Positions 40,058 through 50,999 of a stretch of DNA of 64,000 nucleotides are shown here, one piece after another (position 1 is the first letter of the stretch; the number at the start of each line of letters is the position of its first letter). The position numbers and the translations under genes were made by a program. The DNA is taken from contig CM066033.1 in the NCBI GenBank assembly GCA_033557465.1, positions 380,935,289-380,999,288 on the forward strand, given 5' to 3'. This DNA is from Ichthyophis bannanicus (Eukaryota; Chordata; Amphibia; Gymnophiona; Ichthyophiidae). The notes under the pieces were generated by a model, which worked only from the letters and a program-made list of their open reading frames with translations, searched no databases and had not been told where the DNA came from.

Positions 40058-40075
40058 AAAAATCAGAAAAACCGA
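40058..40075. repeat. L1-2 target duplication, right copy
   Basis: Repeats 35631-35648; the leading A residues merge with the L1 poly-A, so 14 bases (ATCAGAAAAACCGA) are unambiguous. Confidence 0.88.
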
Positions 40076-40228
40076 AAAATAAGAGAAGGACTCGCAACGG
40101 CGTCGCGAGTCCGGGCAGGAAAGAGACCGGCGTCGAACCGAAGAAAAAAGAGAAAATAAACGACGAAAATCAACTTTTTCTGCGGGGACAAGAAGACCAC
40201 GTCTGTAGGGCTCCGCGGAAAAAAGAAG

Positions 40229-40390
40229 ACTGGCTAAGATGGCACCCTTGGGCGGGAAGGGGACCGCGCATGCGCGCTGCAATTCCCAAAGGCTTTCTTT
40301 GAAAGCTGGGGAAAATTGCTCCGCGAGGGCTCCGTCGGCGCCGACGTCACCCATATGTGAGGACTGACTTCCTGCTTGGTCCTGGAGAAA
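40229..40390. repeat. DIRS-3 right inverted terminal repeat
   Basis: Inverse complement of 30210-30367, ending GGTCCTGGAGAAA. In the element's sense it is the 5' end and probably carries the promoter; no TATA element is obvious. Confidence 0.88.
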
Positions 40391-40954
40391 AGGCAGATAT
40401 TAGACTATTGGGGATGTAAAGAAGGGGAGATGGTGAATCATGAGGGAATTGGGGGAAGAGAAGCTGGACTATGCGGGACTGGGAAGAGAAGGGGAAATGC
40501 TGGACTCGGAAAAGGTGGAAGGGAAGAGGATGGGAGATGATGGGCATGGGGGAGATGGAGAGAAGATGAGTTAGTGAGAGGGCAGGGGAAGGTCAGAAAG
40601 AGATGGGGGAATGGGAGGCCAGGGGTAAGGAAGATGGAAAGCTGTAGGTAGGTGCAGTAAATAAAGAGAGAGATTGAGGACTGAATGGTAAAAAGGAGGA
40701 GTGAAATGAGTGGATAAAGAAGCAGAAAAATAAATATAAGAAAGCTGAAAGTGGAGGGGAGAAATGAAGACATGAGAAGAGAATGGCAAATGGACAGAAG
40801 ACTCTGGGAATGGAAACCAGAGACTGAAAGTGAGATGATTATAAAAATAAAAAGGTTTGATGACAGAAGTAGAAAAAAATAAAATTATTTTCACCTTAAT
40901 GGTTGGAATGTGTCAGTTTTTGGAATTTATATCCGTTCTCATTATAATTTGCAT
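40391..40954. repeat. GA-rich minisatellite, right of DIRS-3
   Basis: The array resumes (GAAGGGGAGATGGTGAATCA, GGGGAAATGCTGGACTC) and fades to A/G-rich sequence after about 40620. No gene. Confidence 0.65.
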
Positions 40955-41510
40955 AGTATAGTGGAAAATATATCATTAAATCTATTTCTCTGGTATTATA
41001 CTGCATGCTCATTGCAATTTCTTGGGTTTCAGTTTAAGTTTATCCTCTATATATCTATTTTTCATTTTTGGTAATTTATTTCTACACTTGGTGAAGGTCT
41101 CTATCTGTGCTTAGAGGGTGTGACCAATCCAAGTGTTCTGTTAACATGAGGATTCTATGTGGGGATCTGTAGCAATCTGACTTGTTCCGTTTTCTTAGTA
41201 GGTATATGGATGTTCTAGAGCCCACTGCAATATTTACAATCCTAGGATTTTCTGGATAGGCTCCTTGATGTGTGAATTGTGATCCTAAGTAACTTTAGTA
41301 GATTTTTGCATAATATACCTAGTACTGGGGAGGGTTTATGATTTACATTATTATTATTTTTTCTGGGCATCTGATTGGCCAGTGTTTTAAGTAAGGAAAT
41401 CCTCTCTCCATCCCCACTCCCTATCCAGATCTCTGGGTGCCTTGGGGAGAGGGGGAGTGCCATTTCATCCTTTGCCTCAGGCAGCAGATGGTCTTGATCC
41501 ACCCCCGGAG
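40955..41510. repeat. Unclassified dispersed repeat X, copy 2
   Basis: Aligns with 7436-7855 and then with about 15015-15120, in order and orientation, ending near CCTCAGGCAGCAGATGG. In this uninterrupted copy the two halves are adjacent. It has no open frame of note and its class is unknown. Confidence 0.6.
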
Positions 41511-42171
41511 GAGGGGGGTGCACAGCTGAAAGCTCACCTAGAGCGTCAGATACTCTTGGGCTGGTGCTACTTCTGGGAAACACCTGCACCCGGAGTTAAC
41601 TTGCTTTGAACTAGCATTGGAAAGGGATGAGTTACATACAATAATAAATATAAATATATACCCCTCACCTTCTTTGTCTCATCTAGGGCTGAAATAAAGT
41701 GCGCTAATGCATTTTTTTGTGAGTTAAACTTTACTTATGATTTAATAAGATTTATAGCTTACAAAAAAAGTGCACTAAAAAACATACTCTAAAATTACGC
41801 ACCTTCATGCAATCTCATTTCGATGAAGAGATTAGCTATTATTCTCTAATGCAGGGAGGTGCATTAAGATCCTGAAGGTTTAACTCATGTTTTAAATGCC
41901 TAATAAAAAGATGTAATTCTGATGTCAACGTGGACTATAATTAACTCACATTCCCAGGGCTAAGATTAGTCTATTCCAGAGACAGAGTCCATCTGTCTAG
42001 GGGATCCCAAGCCACACCAGGGAGCCTCCAGTTTCTTTAATTCAATGATAAAAGATGCGAGTTAGACTTAACTCCCTCTTCTAAACAATGAAGTTAAAAT
42101 GGTAGTAGAGTTAGGGACTTTACCACTGTTGTTAGTTCACTTTCTGATGTAAAAGGGTAAAGTAAGCATAG
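41511..42171. other. No gene seen
   Basis: AT-rich sequence with no recognised domain or repeat end. Confidence 0.4.
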
Positions 42172-42229
42172 TAAAACAGTTACTCACCTGTAGAAGGGGT
42201 TCTCTGTAGACAGCAGGATAGGTCCTCCC

Positions 42230-42496
42230 TTGCACTTTCCCACTGATAACCCCGCTATACTCCTTCCACCAAGCTACAGTCAGTCCTGTTCTGGCTGTTG
42301 TAAATAGTTAATGTTTATTATCGATGTGCATATTTGTCCTACTCTCTGTAAATAATGAATATGTGCTCAATCTATATAAAATAGTTAATATTTTCTCTGT
42401 AAAATAGTTATTATGTGCTCAAAAATGTTTTCTGTAAACCGCCCCTGATCTCTGGAAGGGGCGGTATAGAAAAGTGCACAAATAAATAAATAAATA
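42230..42496 (+). mobile_element. L2-D: L2-like 3' UTR inserted in DIRS-4 terminus
   Basis: Contains CTGTAAACCGCCCCTGATCT, then GGAAGGGGCGGTATAGAAAA and an (AAAT)n tail, as in L2-C. DIRS terminal sequence is cut at GGTCCTCC and resumes at ATGGGTGATG. Confidence 0.65.
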
Positions 42497-42699
42497 TGGG
42501 TGATGTCACCAATGAAACCCTGCTTGGGAACCTCTTCCAGCTTCTTCTAGAAGCTTTTGGATTGGTTCCATCATGCACAAGCGTAAATTCCTGCTTTCTG
42601 CCACCGTGCCTCAGTTGAACAACTAGCTAATGCCAGAATACAACTCCAAAGGGAGGTGGGCAGGTTGTGAGGACTTATCCTGCTGTCCATGCAGAACAC

Positions 42700-44675
42700 A
42701 TGCACAAACAACAACCAGTCTACCTGCAGTGGTATAGTGCACAGAACAAAGCAGGTCAGCAAGCGTCGTGGATTAAACAGAGAGGTTTATTGTGTGCCTT
42801 GAGATTACCCTACATATGTTTCGGCCGAAGCTTTCTTTGGGGGTCTAGACCTCTCTAAAAAACAACTATATACAAAAGAATATAAATATTAATAAACATG
42901 AAATACAATAAACGCATCATACATTTAAAATAATAAAAAATAGATAAAAGGACCAATAAAATAAATAAAACTCAAATATGTACAAACGAGCATAATGAGA
43001 ATATACAAAGCCAAGGAGGAGATCTCCTAAAGAGATCCAGAGCAAAAGGTTGTTCATTTTAAAAAATACATAATATTATTCTAAAGAATGTGACAATGCT
43101 GTTAAATGATGCTAAATAAACAGTCAGACAGATGTAGAAATGCTAAAATGGACTACTGAACCTGGGAAATTGTGTAAAACATAGCTTATCCACAAGTGTA
43201 GACACAAAATAAATACTCGCTCAAGTCTTAAATAAAAACGTAGAGACCTGTGGATAACATAAATATCTAAATACATTTGAAACAAAGGGTGGCTTATACG
43301 AGGTTACTTTAATAACCAGCTTCATGGTGTATTGAGAGATAGATACTTACTAAGAAACAAATAAAAGGACCTCAAATTAAAACTGTAGAAAGGGGTGCAA
43401 GTAGGTGAGAGTCGATACCCATAATAGGAAAAAGTCAAACCCAAGTTCTTATACTTATAAAAAGGCGTATGTCTAAAAAGGGGCCTATCGTGATAAAAGA
43501 GTCACATGATTAGGCCTTTTATAGCCACGAAGAATCCACCTCTTCGGACTAGAAACACATTAAGAATATTGATAGGCATGACATCATAAAAAGTTAAAAT
43601 TGTAATTGTAATAAACAATAAATGGCCGATGTTATCACAAAAATAGTAAAAACAAAAAAAGGGGGTGGGACATATCTTGTAAAAACCTTTTTATAAACAT
43701 AAGACTAGTAAAAATAAATACAGAGTAAAATACAGTAAAGGAACAGTAAAATAAAATAAAAGTGGGGAGGGGTCATCCATGGAACAAAGAAACCCATATT
43801 CAAATATATCTCGTTACAAATGCTGTCATCGTAAACCTATAAAACTCACCAACAGTGATTACTAATTGTAGTGCTATATACATTATTCTTTATATAACAG
43901 TGTTAGTGTAAAAGAAATAAAATTAAAATGACACATCATGCATTTATTGCAGTTACAGTGTCGGCGTCTGACACTATTGCTAAGGGTGGAATTCAAGATA
44001 GCTGACCAACCAACAGCGATCAAATCAAAAATTAAAACTATCACGGTACTGTTAGAAGTTACGTTACTGATCAGACAAAATAAAATATATATGTATATAT
44101 AAATAAAACAGACCAGAGGTGTGCAGGGGAACTAAAGGTCCGTGAGGAAATCACATAGTAATCAAAGTTATCCTGAGTGCATTTATGACACCAATGTTAT
44201 GCTTTACCCTTAATCAACTAAAATTTGTCAAAGGTGAGTTACATGCAAATAAAAAGCTTTTGATGTGTTTAATATCATAAATATAGCACAATACTTAAAA
44301 GAGTACCTTGATCATTTTCATTTTTGATTTGATCGCCTCTTTTACACTAACACCGTTATATAAAAAATAATGTATATTGCACTATAATTACTAATCACTG
44401 TTGGTGACTTTTATAGATGTACAATGACAGCATTCTCGTTATGCTCATTTGTACATATTTGAGTTTTATTATTTTATTGGGCCTTTTATATATTTTTTAT
44501 TATTTTAAATGTATGTTTGTATTGTATTTTATGTTTTATTAATATTTATATTTTTTTGTATATGGTTATTTTTTTTAGAGAGGTCTAGACCCTTGGAGAA
44601 GGCTTTGGCCGAAACACATGTAGGGTAACCTCAAGGCACACAATAAACTCTCTGTTCAAATCATAACATTTGTTG
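42700..44675. mobile_element. 2-kb fold-back element, Penelope-like, with 13-bp duplication
   Basis: Flanked by CCATGCAGAACAC at 42687-42699 and 44676-44688. The outer arms (about 42778-42862 and 44575-44655) are inverted complements with GTTTCGGCCGAAGC/GGCCGAAACACATG at their core and share GGTCTAGACCTCTCT. An inner inverted pair lies at about 43800-43930 and 44330-44460. It has no ORF and is very AT-rich. GGCCGAAAC blocks are typical of Penelope-like terminal repeats, which often hold hammerhead ribozymes. Confidence 0.65.
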
Positions 44676-44804
44676 CCATGCAGAACACCTGCTACAGATG
44701 AGTAATTTTATTTTCTCCATAGATAAGCAGAATAAGTGCTCACATATGGGACTCCCTAGTTACCAGCTGCCTTGCAAAGAAAAGGGAAACAACAAGCAGG
44801 CACA

Positions 44805-45080
44805 ACATAGTAACATAGTAAATGATGGCAGATAAAGACCAGTATGGTCCATCTAGTCTGCACAGTAAGATGGCAAGAGTAGGTGCACCTGCCGCTCCAT
44901 GCAGGACACCCCTCCCCATGTCTTTGTTTAGGGGTGAACCCATCGCTCCGTGTAGGACACCCCTGTTTGTTTTGATTTTGTCCTGTTGTTATAAAGGGAT
45001 CCACTGTGTCTGTCCCATGTCATTTTGAATTCTGTCACTGTATTTGCCCCCACCACTTACATCGGGAGGGCATTCCAAGC
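44805..45080 (-). mobile_element. CR1-type 3' end, minus strand
   Basis: It starts with ACATAGTAACATAGTAAATG, the inverted octamer tail of a CR1-like family, followed by GACCAGTATGGTCCATC and, on the minus strand, the end of ORF2 (GMPSR-like, then NSVTEFKMT and MGQTQW). It is 5'-truncated and inserted in DIRS-4. Confidence 0.65.
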
Positions 45081-45189
45081 AAAGTACAACTTTTATTTTT
45101 TAGGCAACAGCTCGTTATGGAAGTTACATCACCTAAAATGAAGCAACACAGAATGGAAAAGAAAAAGGCCTAAGAGAGATTGGAATGGG

Positions 45190-45453
45190 ATTCTAATCCC
45201 AGAACAGATTCTGAAGAATAGATTGGCCGAATATACTGTCACATCAGGAGATCCTTTCCAGACAATAGTGGGAAGTGAATGTATGGATAGCTGTCCAAGT
45301 TACAGCTCTGAAAATCTCTTTCAGGGAAACTGAGCGCAAGTGGGCCACCAATGCAGCCATAGTTCGGATGTTATGAGCCTATGACATGACTCTCAAGCAT
45401 CAGACCTGCCTAGGCATAAGCAAAAGAGATGTAATCCACCAGTCAGATCAAAG
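45190..45453 (-). pseudogene. DIRS-4 tyrosine recombinase, C-terminal end
   Basis: The minus strand reads HNIRTMAALVAHLRSVSLKE followed by IFRAVTWT and HYCLERIS, matching HCVRAKATSVAYLRSVPLAD and VHYCLERES of DIRS-3. The His-x-x-Arg pair and the Tyr are kept. The rest of the recombinase is at 51109-51345, on the other side of DIRS-5. Confidence 0.68.
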
Positions 45454-45924
45454 ACAAAATTAGACCTTACCTGCTAATTGTCTTTCCTTGAGTCCATCTA
45501 GTCCAGTCCAGTACGTGTGGGTTCTCAGCCTCTACCAGCAGCTGGAAACTGAGCATGTCAGATTTCTGATGTCATTGTACAAGAGCTCCCTCTATAGACT
45601 CCAGAGATCAGTATCTATTGACAAAGCAGACTTCAAGAGAGCATAGTAAGGTTATAAACATGAGCAATATTCCCAGTATACACGCTCAAGGGCAAAAACC
45701 AAGCCCCCTCCCCCAACAATTGTGTTGCAGAAGAAAAACCTCTAGAACTATTTACAAGGTGAGGAGGAGGCGGCATGAAGCCAGGGTCATACTTGCCCTA
45801 AAGTAATGAAACATCCAAGAGGACTCCCCGGTGTATAGTGATGTTCTTCTTAAGAAAGTCCTCCTGTGACAGTAGCCAGAATTGTCCAGTGCTCCTAGGA
45901 TTCAAAACACAGAATGTCATTCTT

Positions 45925-45990
45925 ATAGGGAGAGTCCTGAACTGGTCTTAGCAGGTAAGGTCTAATTTTGCCTTCCTTATCATCCCTCTA
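45925..45990. repeat. DIRS-5 internal complementary region
   Basis: AGCAGGTAAGGTCTAAT is the inverse complement of the left end (45459-45475). The next part, CCTTCCTTATCATCC, resembles the complement of the right end (about 51094-51108). A similar junction occurs in DIRS-6. Confidence 0.65.
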
Positions 45991-46215
45991 GTGGGATGCA
46001 CTAGAGCAGTAACTAATCTTGGGAGGGACCTATAAGTCTGACTTGGAATACCGAAGCCCCAAAAAGTGCATCATTCGAAGCTTGCACATCCAGATGGTAA
46101 TTATGTATAAAAATATGCAAGAACAACCAAGTGGGCACCCTGCAAATATCAACTGGCAGAACTAGCCTAAACTCTGCCCCATGTGCCTTCATAGCAGCCG
46201 GGACCAGCCTACTCT

Positions 46216-46943
46216 TTAGTACATAGGCTGAGGCATTTGTCTCCTTGACCCACCAGGCAATGAAAGCCTTGCTAGCCGCTTCACCCTTGCATGGCCCCCA
46301 AACAAAACAAAGAGATGACTGGACTTACAGAAGGACTCTGTGCTCTTAAGATACTGACGCAAGGTCCTGGGTAGGTCCAGACAGTTCAGCTTAAGATCCT
46401 CCTCAGTATCCTGCAAACCACTAAAAATTGGAAGGGTCACGGCCTGATTTGAGATGAAAACGTGACACTATCTTTGGTAAAAATGTTGGAACTGGTCTCA
46501 ACACCACTTTTTCATTAGAGCCTGAAGCTCTGAAATTTGATGCGCCAAACAGATCGCCACCAAGAAAACCACCTTCAAGGTAAGGTCCTTCAATGAAGCT
46601 CTCACGAGAGGCTCAAAAGGCAATTGGGTAAGAGCCAATAGCACCAGACTGAGGTCCCATGGAGGAACAATAGCCTTTAAAGGAGGCCGTAGTTGCTTTA
46701 CTGTCCTGAGAAATCGGGTCATATCAGGGTGAGCCGCCAGCAAGAACCCCTGTATGTGTGCCCACAGTAACACAAGAGAGCCACCACCTGTGCTCTGAAG
46801 GAATTTAAGGCCAACCCCTTGCCCAACCCAGCCTGCAAAAAGGCCAGAACATCCGGAAGAGAGGACAAAAAAGCCAAGAGCCTGTTATCCCCACACCAGC
46901 TCTCACTCTCCATACTTTTACATAAGCCAAGGACGTTGATCAC
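46216..46943 (-). pseudogene. DIRS-5 tyrosine recombinase, broken
   Basis: N-terminal part SLPDVLAFLQAGLGKGLALN, then FLRTVKQLRPPLKAIVPPWD and LVAICLAHQISELQAL, where the first catalytic Arg position (ARRVSEL in DIRS-3) reads AHQISEL, so the Arg is lost. A later piece has LKLNCLDLPRTLRQYL. Several frameshifts. Confidence 0.72.
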
Positions 46944-46965
46944 TTACAGGTTTTCAAGAGAGTGG

Positions 46966-47742
46966 CTACCACCGCTGCTGAGTAGCTGTTCTGCTTCTTC
47001 CTTGCCCTTTCAAGAGCCAGGCCATAAGCAAGAATTTATCCACTTGAGACATCAGGATCAGCCCTTGCAAGAGCAGATTGATTCTGTCTGGGAGATGCCA
47101 GGGACTCATTAACAAAAACCTGCCATGATTGGCATACCACAGCCTTTGGAGCCAGTCCAGAGTGATGAGAACCACCTTTCCAGGATGGGCTTCTATACAA
47201 TGAAGGAGACGTCCTATCAGGGGCAATGGAGGAAACACATACAGGAACTCTTTAGTCTGCCACCTCTGCACTACAGCATCAAAGCCCTCTAACATGGGCT
47301 CCCGATGCCTGCAGAAGAACCTGTTCACCTTGGCACTGGAAACGGAAGCCATGAGATCCATGACCAGCACACCCCACCAGCAGGTGATCTTATGAAACAC
47401 TGCTGCATTTAGTTCCCATTCTCCCAGGTTTAGGTGGTGTCGACTGAGAAAATCCACTTGCACATTCATCTTGCCAGCCACATGAGCTGCCGAAAGAGCT
47501 TTGAGGTTCTCTTCCACCCATGGCAATAGAGGATGAATCTCTACTGCCAGCGTCACAATGCCTGTACCCCCCACCCCCTGATGACTGATGTATGCTACTG
47601 TGAACGCATTGATGGAGCAGACCCTTACTGCTCTCCAATGAACCAAAGGGAGGAAGAACTGATGAGCTAGAAAGACTGCCCTCATTTCCAAATGATTGAT
47701 GGACCAAAACCTCTCCTCCGAGGACCAGAGACCCTGTGTCAC
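46966..47742 (-). pseudogene. DIRS-5 RNase H and MT-like region, broken
   Basis: A 258-codon frame starts MTQGLWSSEERFWSINHLEM, with HLEMRAVFLA (RNase H Glu), then VCSINAFTVAYISHQG, where DIRS-3 has TDNQVAMFY: the catalytic Asp is replaced. VMDLMASVSSAKVNRF, LYVFPPLPLI and the ending LLMAWLLKGQG match the C-terminal region of the DIRS-3 polyprotein. Confidence 0.75.
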
Positions 47743-48179
47743 CTGTGACTCGCAATGCGCTCTTCATTCTGTGAGACTGCCATCCAGTGTCACCAAAATC
47801 CAGTTCTGTGATTCCAGCGACATTCCCGCTGCAAGGTGTTCCAGCCACAGCCACTAGGAAGACTCTATATGGTGTCTAGCAGGCAGACCAGTTTCTTTGA
47901 AAGCAGGTATAGCTGCAGAGACCAAAGAGAGAGCAGAGCCTGCAGAAGAGGACACATGTGAACTCGTGCCCAGAGCACCAGCTCCAAAGCCATCACCATG
48001 GAACCCAGAAGTAGAAGACAGTATCATGCCAAAGGCGCCATCATGCTAAGGAAAGACCATACCTAAACTCAAATCTTCTGCGCCTGCTCTCCCAGGAGGA
48101 AGACAAGCCCCACCTTGGTGTCGAACTGGGTTCCCAGATAGACTAGATCCTGCACTGGATCAAGCTTGCTCTTTGCTAA

Positions 48180-48812
48180 ATTGACCACCTAGCTGAGACT
48201 CTGGAGGAATTCCATCACCTACTGGGTAGCGGAGACACTTTCACTCTTGGATTTTGCTTTGATCAACCAATCATCATCGACATACGGATGAACCAATATA
48301 CCTTCCTGTCTCAGAGCTTCTGCCATAACCACCATTATCTTGGTAAAGGTTTACGGCACCATGGCCAGGCTGAATGGAAGTGCTGGGAACTGATAATGTC
48401 CCATTGGCACTGCAAACCGCAGATACTGCTGATGGTCTGGTCGAATTGGGATGTGACGGTATGCTTCCATGAGATCCAGCACCAAGAACACTCCCTTCCT
48501 GGCTGCCACTATCACCAAATACAAGGTTTCCATACAGAAATGTGGCACCCGAATGGCCCAGCTTACATGCTTAAGGACTAAGATGGGACAGAAGGTACCT
48601 TCTTTCTTGGGGGCCACAAAGTAAATGGAGTATCTACCGGCTTGGCATTGGTCATTTGAAACAGGTACTACAGTCTGGAGATCCAGCATCTGCTGTAATG
48701 TATCCTGGACCACCTGCTGTTTCGAGTGAGTTTTGTAAGGAGACTGCATGAAGGCCTCCGAGAGAGGATAGGTGAATTCCAAAGCGTACCCCTCTCTGAT
48801 AACTTCCTGCAC
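48180..48812 (-). pseudogene. DIRS-5 reverse transcriptase, broken
   Basis: Reads IREGYALEFTYPLS, DLQTVVPVSNDQCQAGRYSI, YFVAPKKEGTFCPIL, LVLDLMEAYRHIPI (first catalytic Asp) and YQFPALPFSLAMVP. After a frame change, HPYVDDDWLIKAKS lies near 48270: the YVDD motif is followed by one extra Asp codon relative to YLDDWLI in DIRS-3. Confidence 0.75.
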
Positions 48813-49093
48813 TCATTGGTCAGTGGTAGCAGACACACAGGTGGAGTAAAACTGTTGAAGATGACCCCCTATTGGAACTATCCCTCCCTGGGCTTGCCTT
48901 GTTTCATTGGAAGGAACCGCAGGGGCGGAGAAGTACCCCCTATTGGAACTTCTGTAGCTTCGAAAGGGCTGGCCTCTCGAAGTATAGTGACCTCACTGAA
49001 AAGGGGCAAAATGAGTAGATTGAAACTTTCTAAAATCCCTAGGCTGACCCCTTGGGACAGTCCCCTGCTTTGGCCCTTTGGGATAGTCTTCTG

Positions 49094-50074
49094 TCAACTG
49101 AGCGCCCTTAGACTCTCTAGAGCTTCTCCAAAAAGCAACTTGCCCTTACATGGAAGCCTGTTGAGCCTAGTTTTTGAAGACACATCAGCTGACCAGTTTC
49201 TTAACCACAGAAAGCACCTGGCTGCAATAATCAAAGCCAATGTCTTGGCCGAAACTCGTACCAGGTCATAAAAGGCATCAGCCAAGTAAGCCGGGGCCGA
49301 CTCCAGCTTAGCTGCTTCCGGCGCTGTGGCTTAAGAGTCCAGCTCTCTTGTTGTCAAACCTTGGATCCAGTGAATAGGAGCCCTGGTCACATAAGCCCCA
49401 CAAATTGAGGCCTGAAGAGTAAGAGCACTAGTGTCAAACACTTGTTTCAAAAAGGTCTCCACCTTGCGGTCCCGCAGGTCTTTCAATGCTGCCCCACCTT
49501 TTACCAGAATGGTGGTCTATTTGGTCACTGCTGAGACTAAAGCATCCATCTTAGGCATCTTAAGCAGATCTTTTTTCTCCTGAGGAATAGGGTGCAGATG
49601 ACTCATAATCCGAACCTCTCTAAGGCTGGCCTCCGGCACCTCCCACTCTGCTTCAAAAATTTTCTTGATGACTGTGCACCGGAAAGATAATTTATGAGGA
49701 CTTAAACACCTGCAGAAGTGGGTCCTCCAGGTGCTGCTCTGCTATTTCAGGGACCGGTATAATGTTAAGCGAAGCCAGCAAGTGCTCAATCAGCGTGGCC
49801 AGCTCCTGCTGGTGAAAATCTCTAACCACATTGGGATCCTCCCCTTGAGGGATCTCCCCTTCCTCTAGTTCAGTAGCCATTGTCTCCCTCTAGAGGTCCA
49901 CTGCCCCTTCCAAAGGTTCCTACGAGTGTAAAAACTCAGGATAATCCTAGTCGAAGCAAGAATCATCTTCAATCCATTTCTTTTTAGTTGTAGGAACTTC
50001 AACAGCAAGAGAAGTCTCCTGCAGGGTGTTAAGCAAATTCTCTGACCCAGAAGCCTTGGAAACTTGTGCCCCAA
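49094..50074 (-). pseudogene. DIRS-5 gag-like ORF1, broken
   Basis: On the minus strand the core block AARCFLWLRNWSADVSSKTR then LPCKGKLLFGEALE lies at 49094-49285. Further upstream, MATELEEGEIPQGEDP and FHQQELATLIEHLLASL occur at 49692-49880, like LFQKEELVALIARF in DIRS-0. Stops and frameshifts occur throughout. Confidence 0.68.
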
Positions 50075-50099
50075 GTGTTCTCTTTAGTAAAAAGGCTTT

Positions 50100-50999
50100 G
50101 TGCAAAGCTAGAATAAATTCCAGGGAAAACCTCTCTTCAGCCTACCCAGGAACAATAGTTTGAACTGTCTCTGGTGCTGAAACAAAATGTTTCAACTTTT
50201 CATGGCATTTCTTTGCTTGCTGAGATGAAATGGCTGCTGGAGAGGAAATGCTGTTCCCGCCAAAACTACGGTAGCCCCTGACTGAGAGGAATCCTATACT
50301 GCTAACTCTGAAAAAGAAGCCATGTCCCCAACTTTTAAAAAACCCTTTGGCAAACAAAACACGGCTCCCCACAAACATAGCACAGCAAGAGGGAGCCTGT
50401 AACATGCAGGAGAAAAATGTTTGTTGAAAACCCTGACAGACCAAATGAGAGATAAAAAGAAAGTACTTATTAATCATGGTGCTCTGAAATGAAAGGCAAA
50501 CTCCCCACAGCACTAAAACCCTCCTGCTGTTCTGCTGATAAGACACTGAAATCACCATTGGGTTTATAGTTTTGGTTTCAGTTTGAATTTAAAGGCACAG
50601 TAGCATATTACCAAAGACTGAATTGAAGGGAGGAAATTAGAAAAGTCAGAAGCCCCCTTAGAGGAATGCTGGACTACTCCTGGTGGTCCTGGTCCGGCTG
50701 AGGGGGAAAGGGACCTGGACCACCAGGTATTTGAGCCCTGGGCTGCACCTGACTCACTGAAGGGTCCTGATGCTGAAGAGGCACTGCCAGTCCCCACCAG
50801 TAAATTGTTTCTCAGAGGAAACTGCCCAGCCTGTAAGCTCCTGATAGCTGCTCAGTGTCTGCTAGTAATCTGCAGCCGCCTTTCCTTTTCTCTCTTTATT
50901 TTCTATTTTCCTTTTTTTAATGCCCGAATAAATCCCTTCCAGTGGAGTTTAGCACATGGGGAAGCTCTCCCAGATGCTGGGAACTAAGATACTGGTTTC
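50100..50999. other. DIRS-5 upstream region, no intact frame
   Basis: Between gag and the right terminus. Frames on the minus strand (for example at 50142-50558 and 50564-50797) have no domain I recognise; this would be leader or the N-terminal part of gag. Confidence 0.4.

Larger units (their letters stand above)
30181..40390 (-). mobile_element. DIRS-3: nearly intact DIRS retrotransposon, split by L1-2
   Basis: It has matched inverted termini, an internal complementary region joining the complements of both ends, and three long minus-strand frames: gag-like, RT-RNase H with a C-terminal methyltransferase-like region, and tyrosine recombinase. Without the nested L1 it is about 5.8 kb, the usual size. 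There is no target duplication, as expected for recombinase-mediated integration. It is the youngest-looking DIRS here: frames open, termini nearly identical. Confidence 0.9.
42172..45453 (-). mobile_element. DIRS-4, left part (host of several insertions)
   Basis: It begins GTAAAACAGTTACTCACCTG, has the terminal-repeat phrases ATGGGTGATGTCACCAATG and GAAGCTTTTGGATTGGTTCC (42497-42560), and an internal complementary region split across 42640-42699 and 44676-44750. The C-terminus of its tyrosine recombinase lies at 45190-45453. It contains an L2 tail, a fold-back element and a CR1 tail, and stops at the DIRS-5 insertion; its recombinase continues at 51109. Confidence 0.72.
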
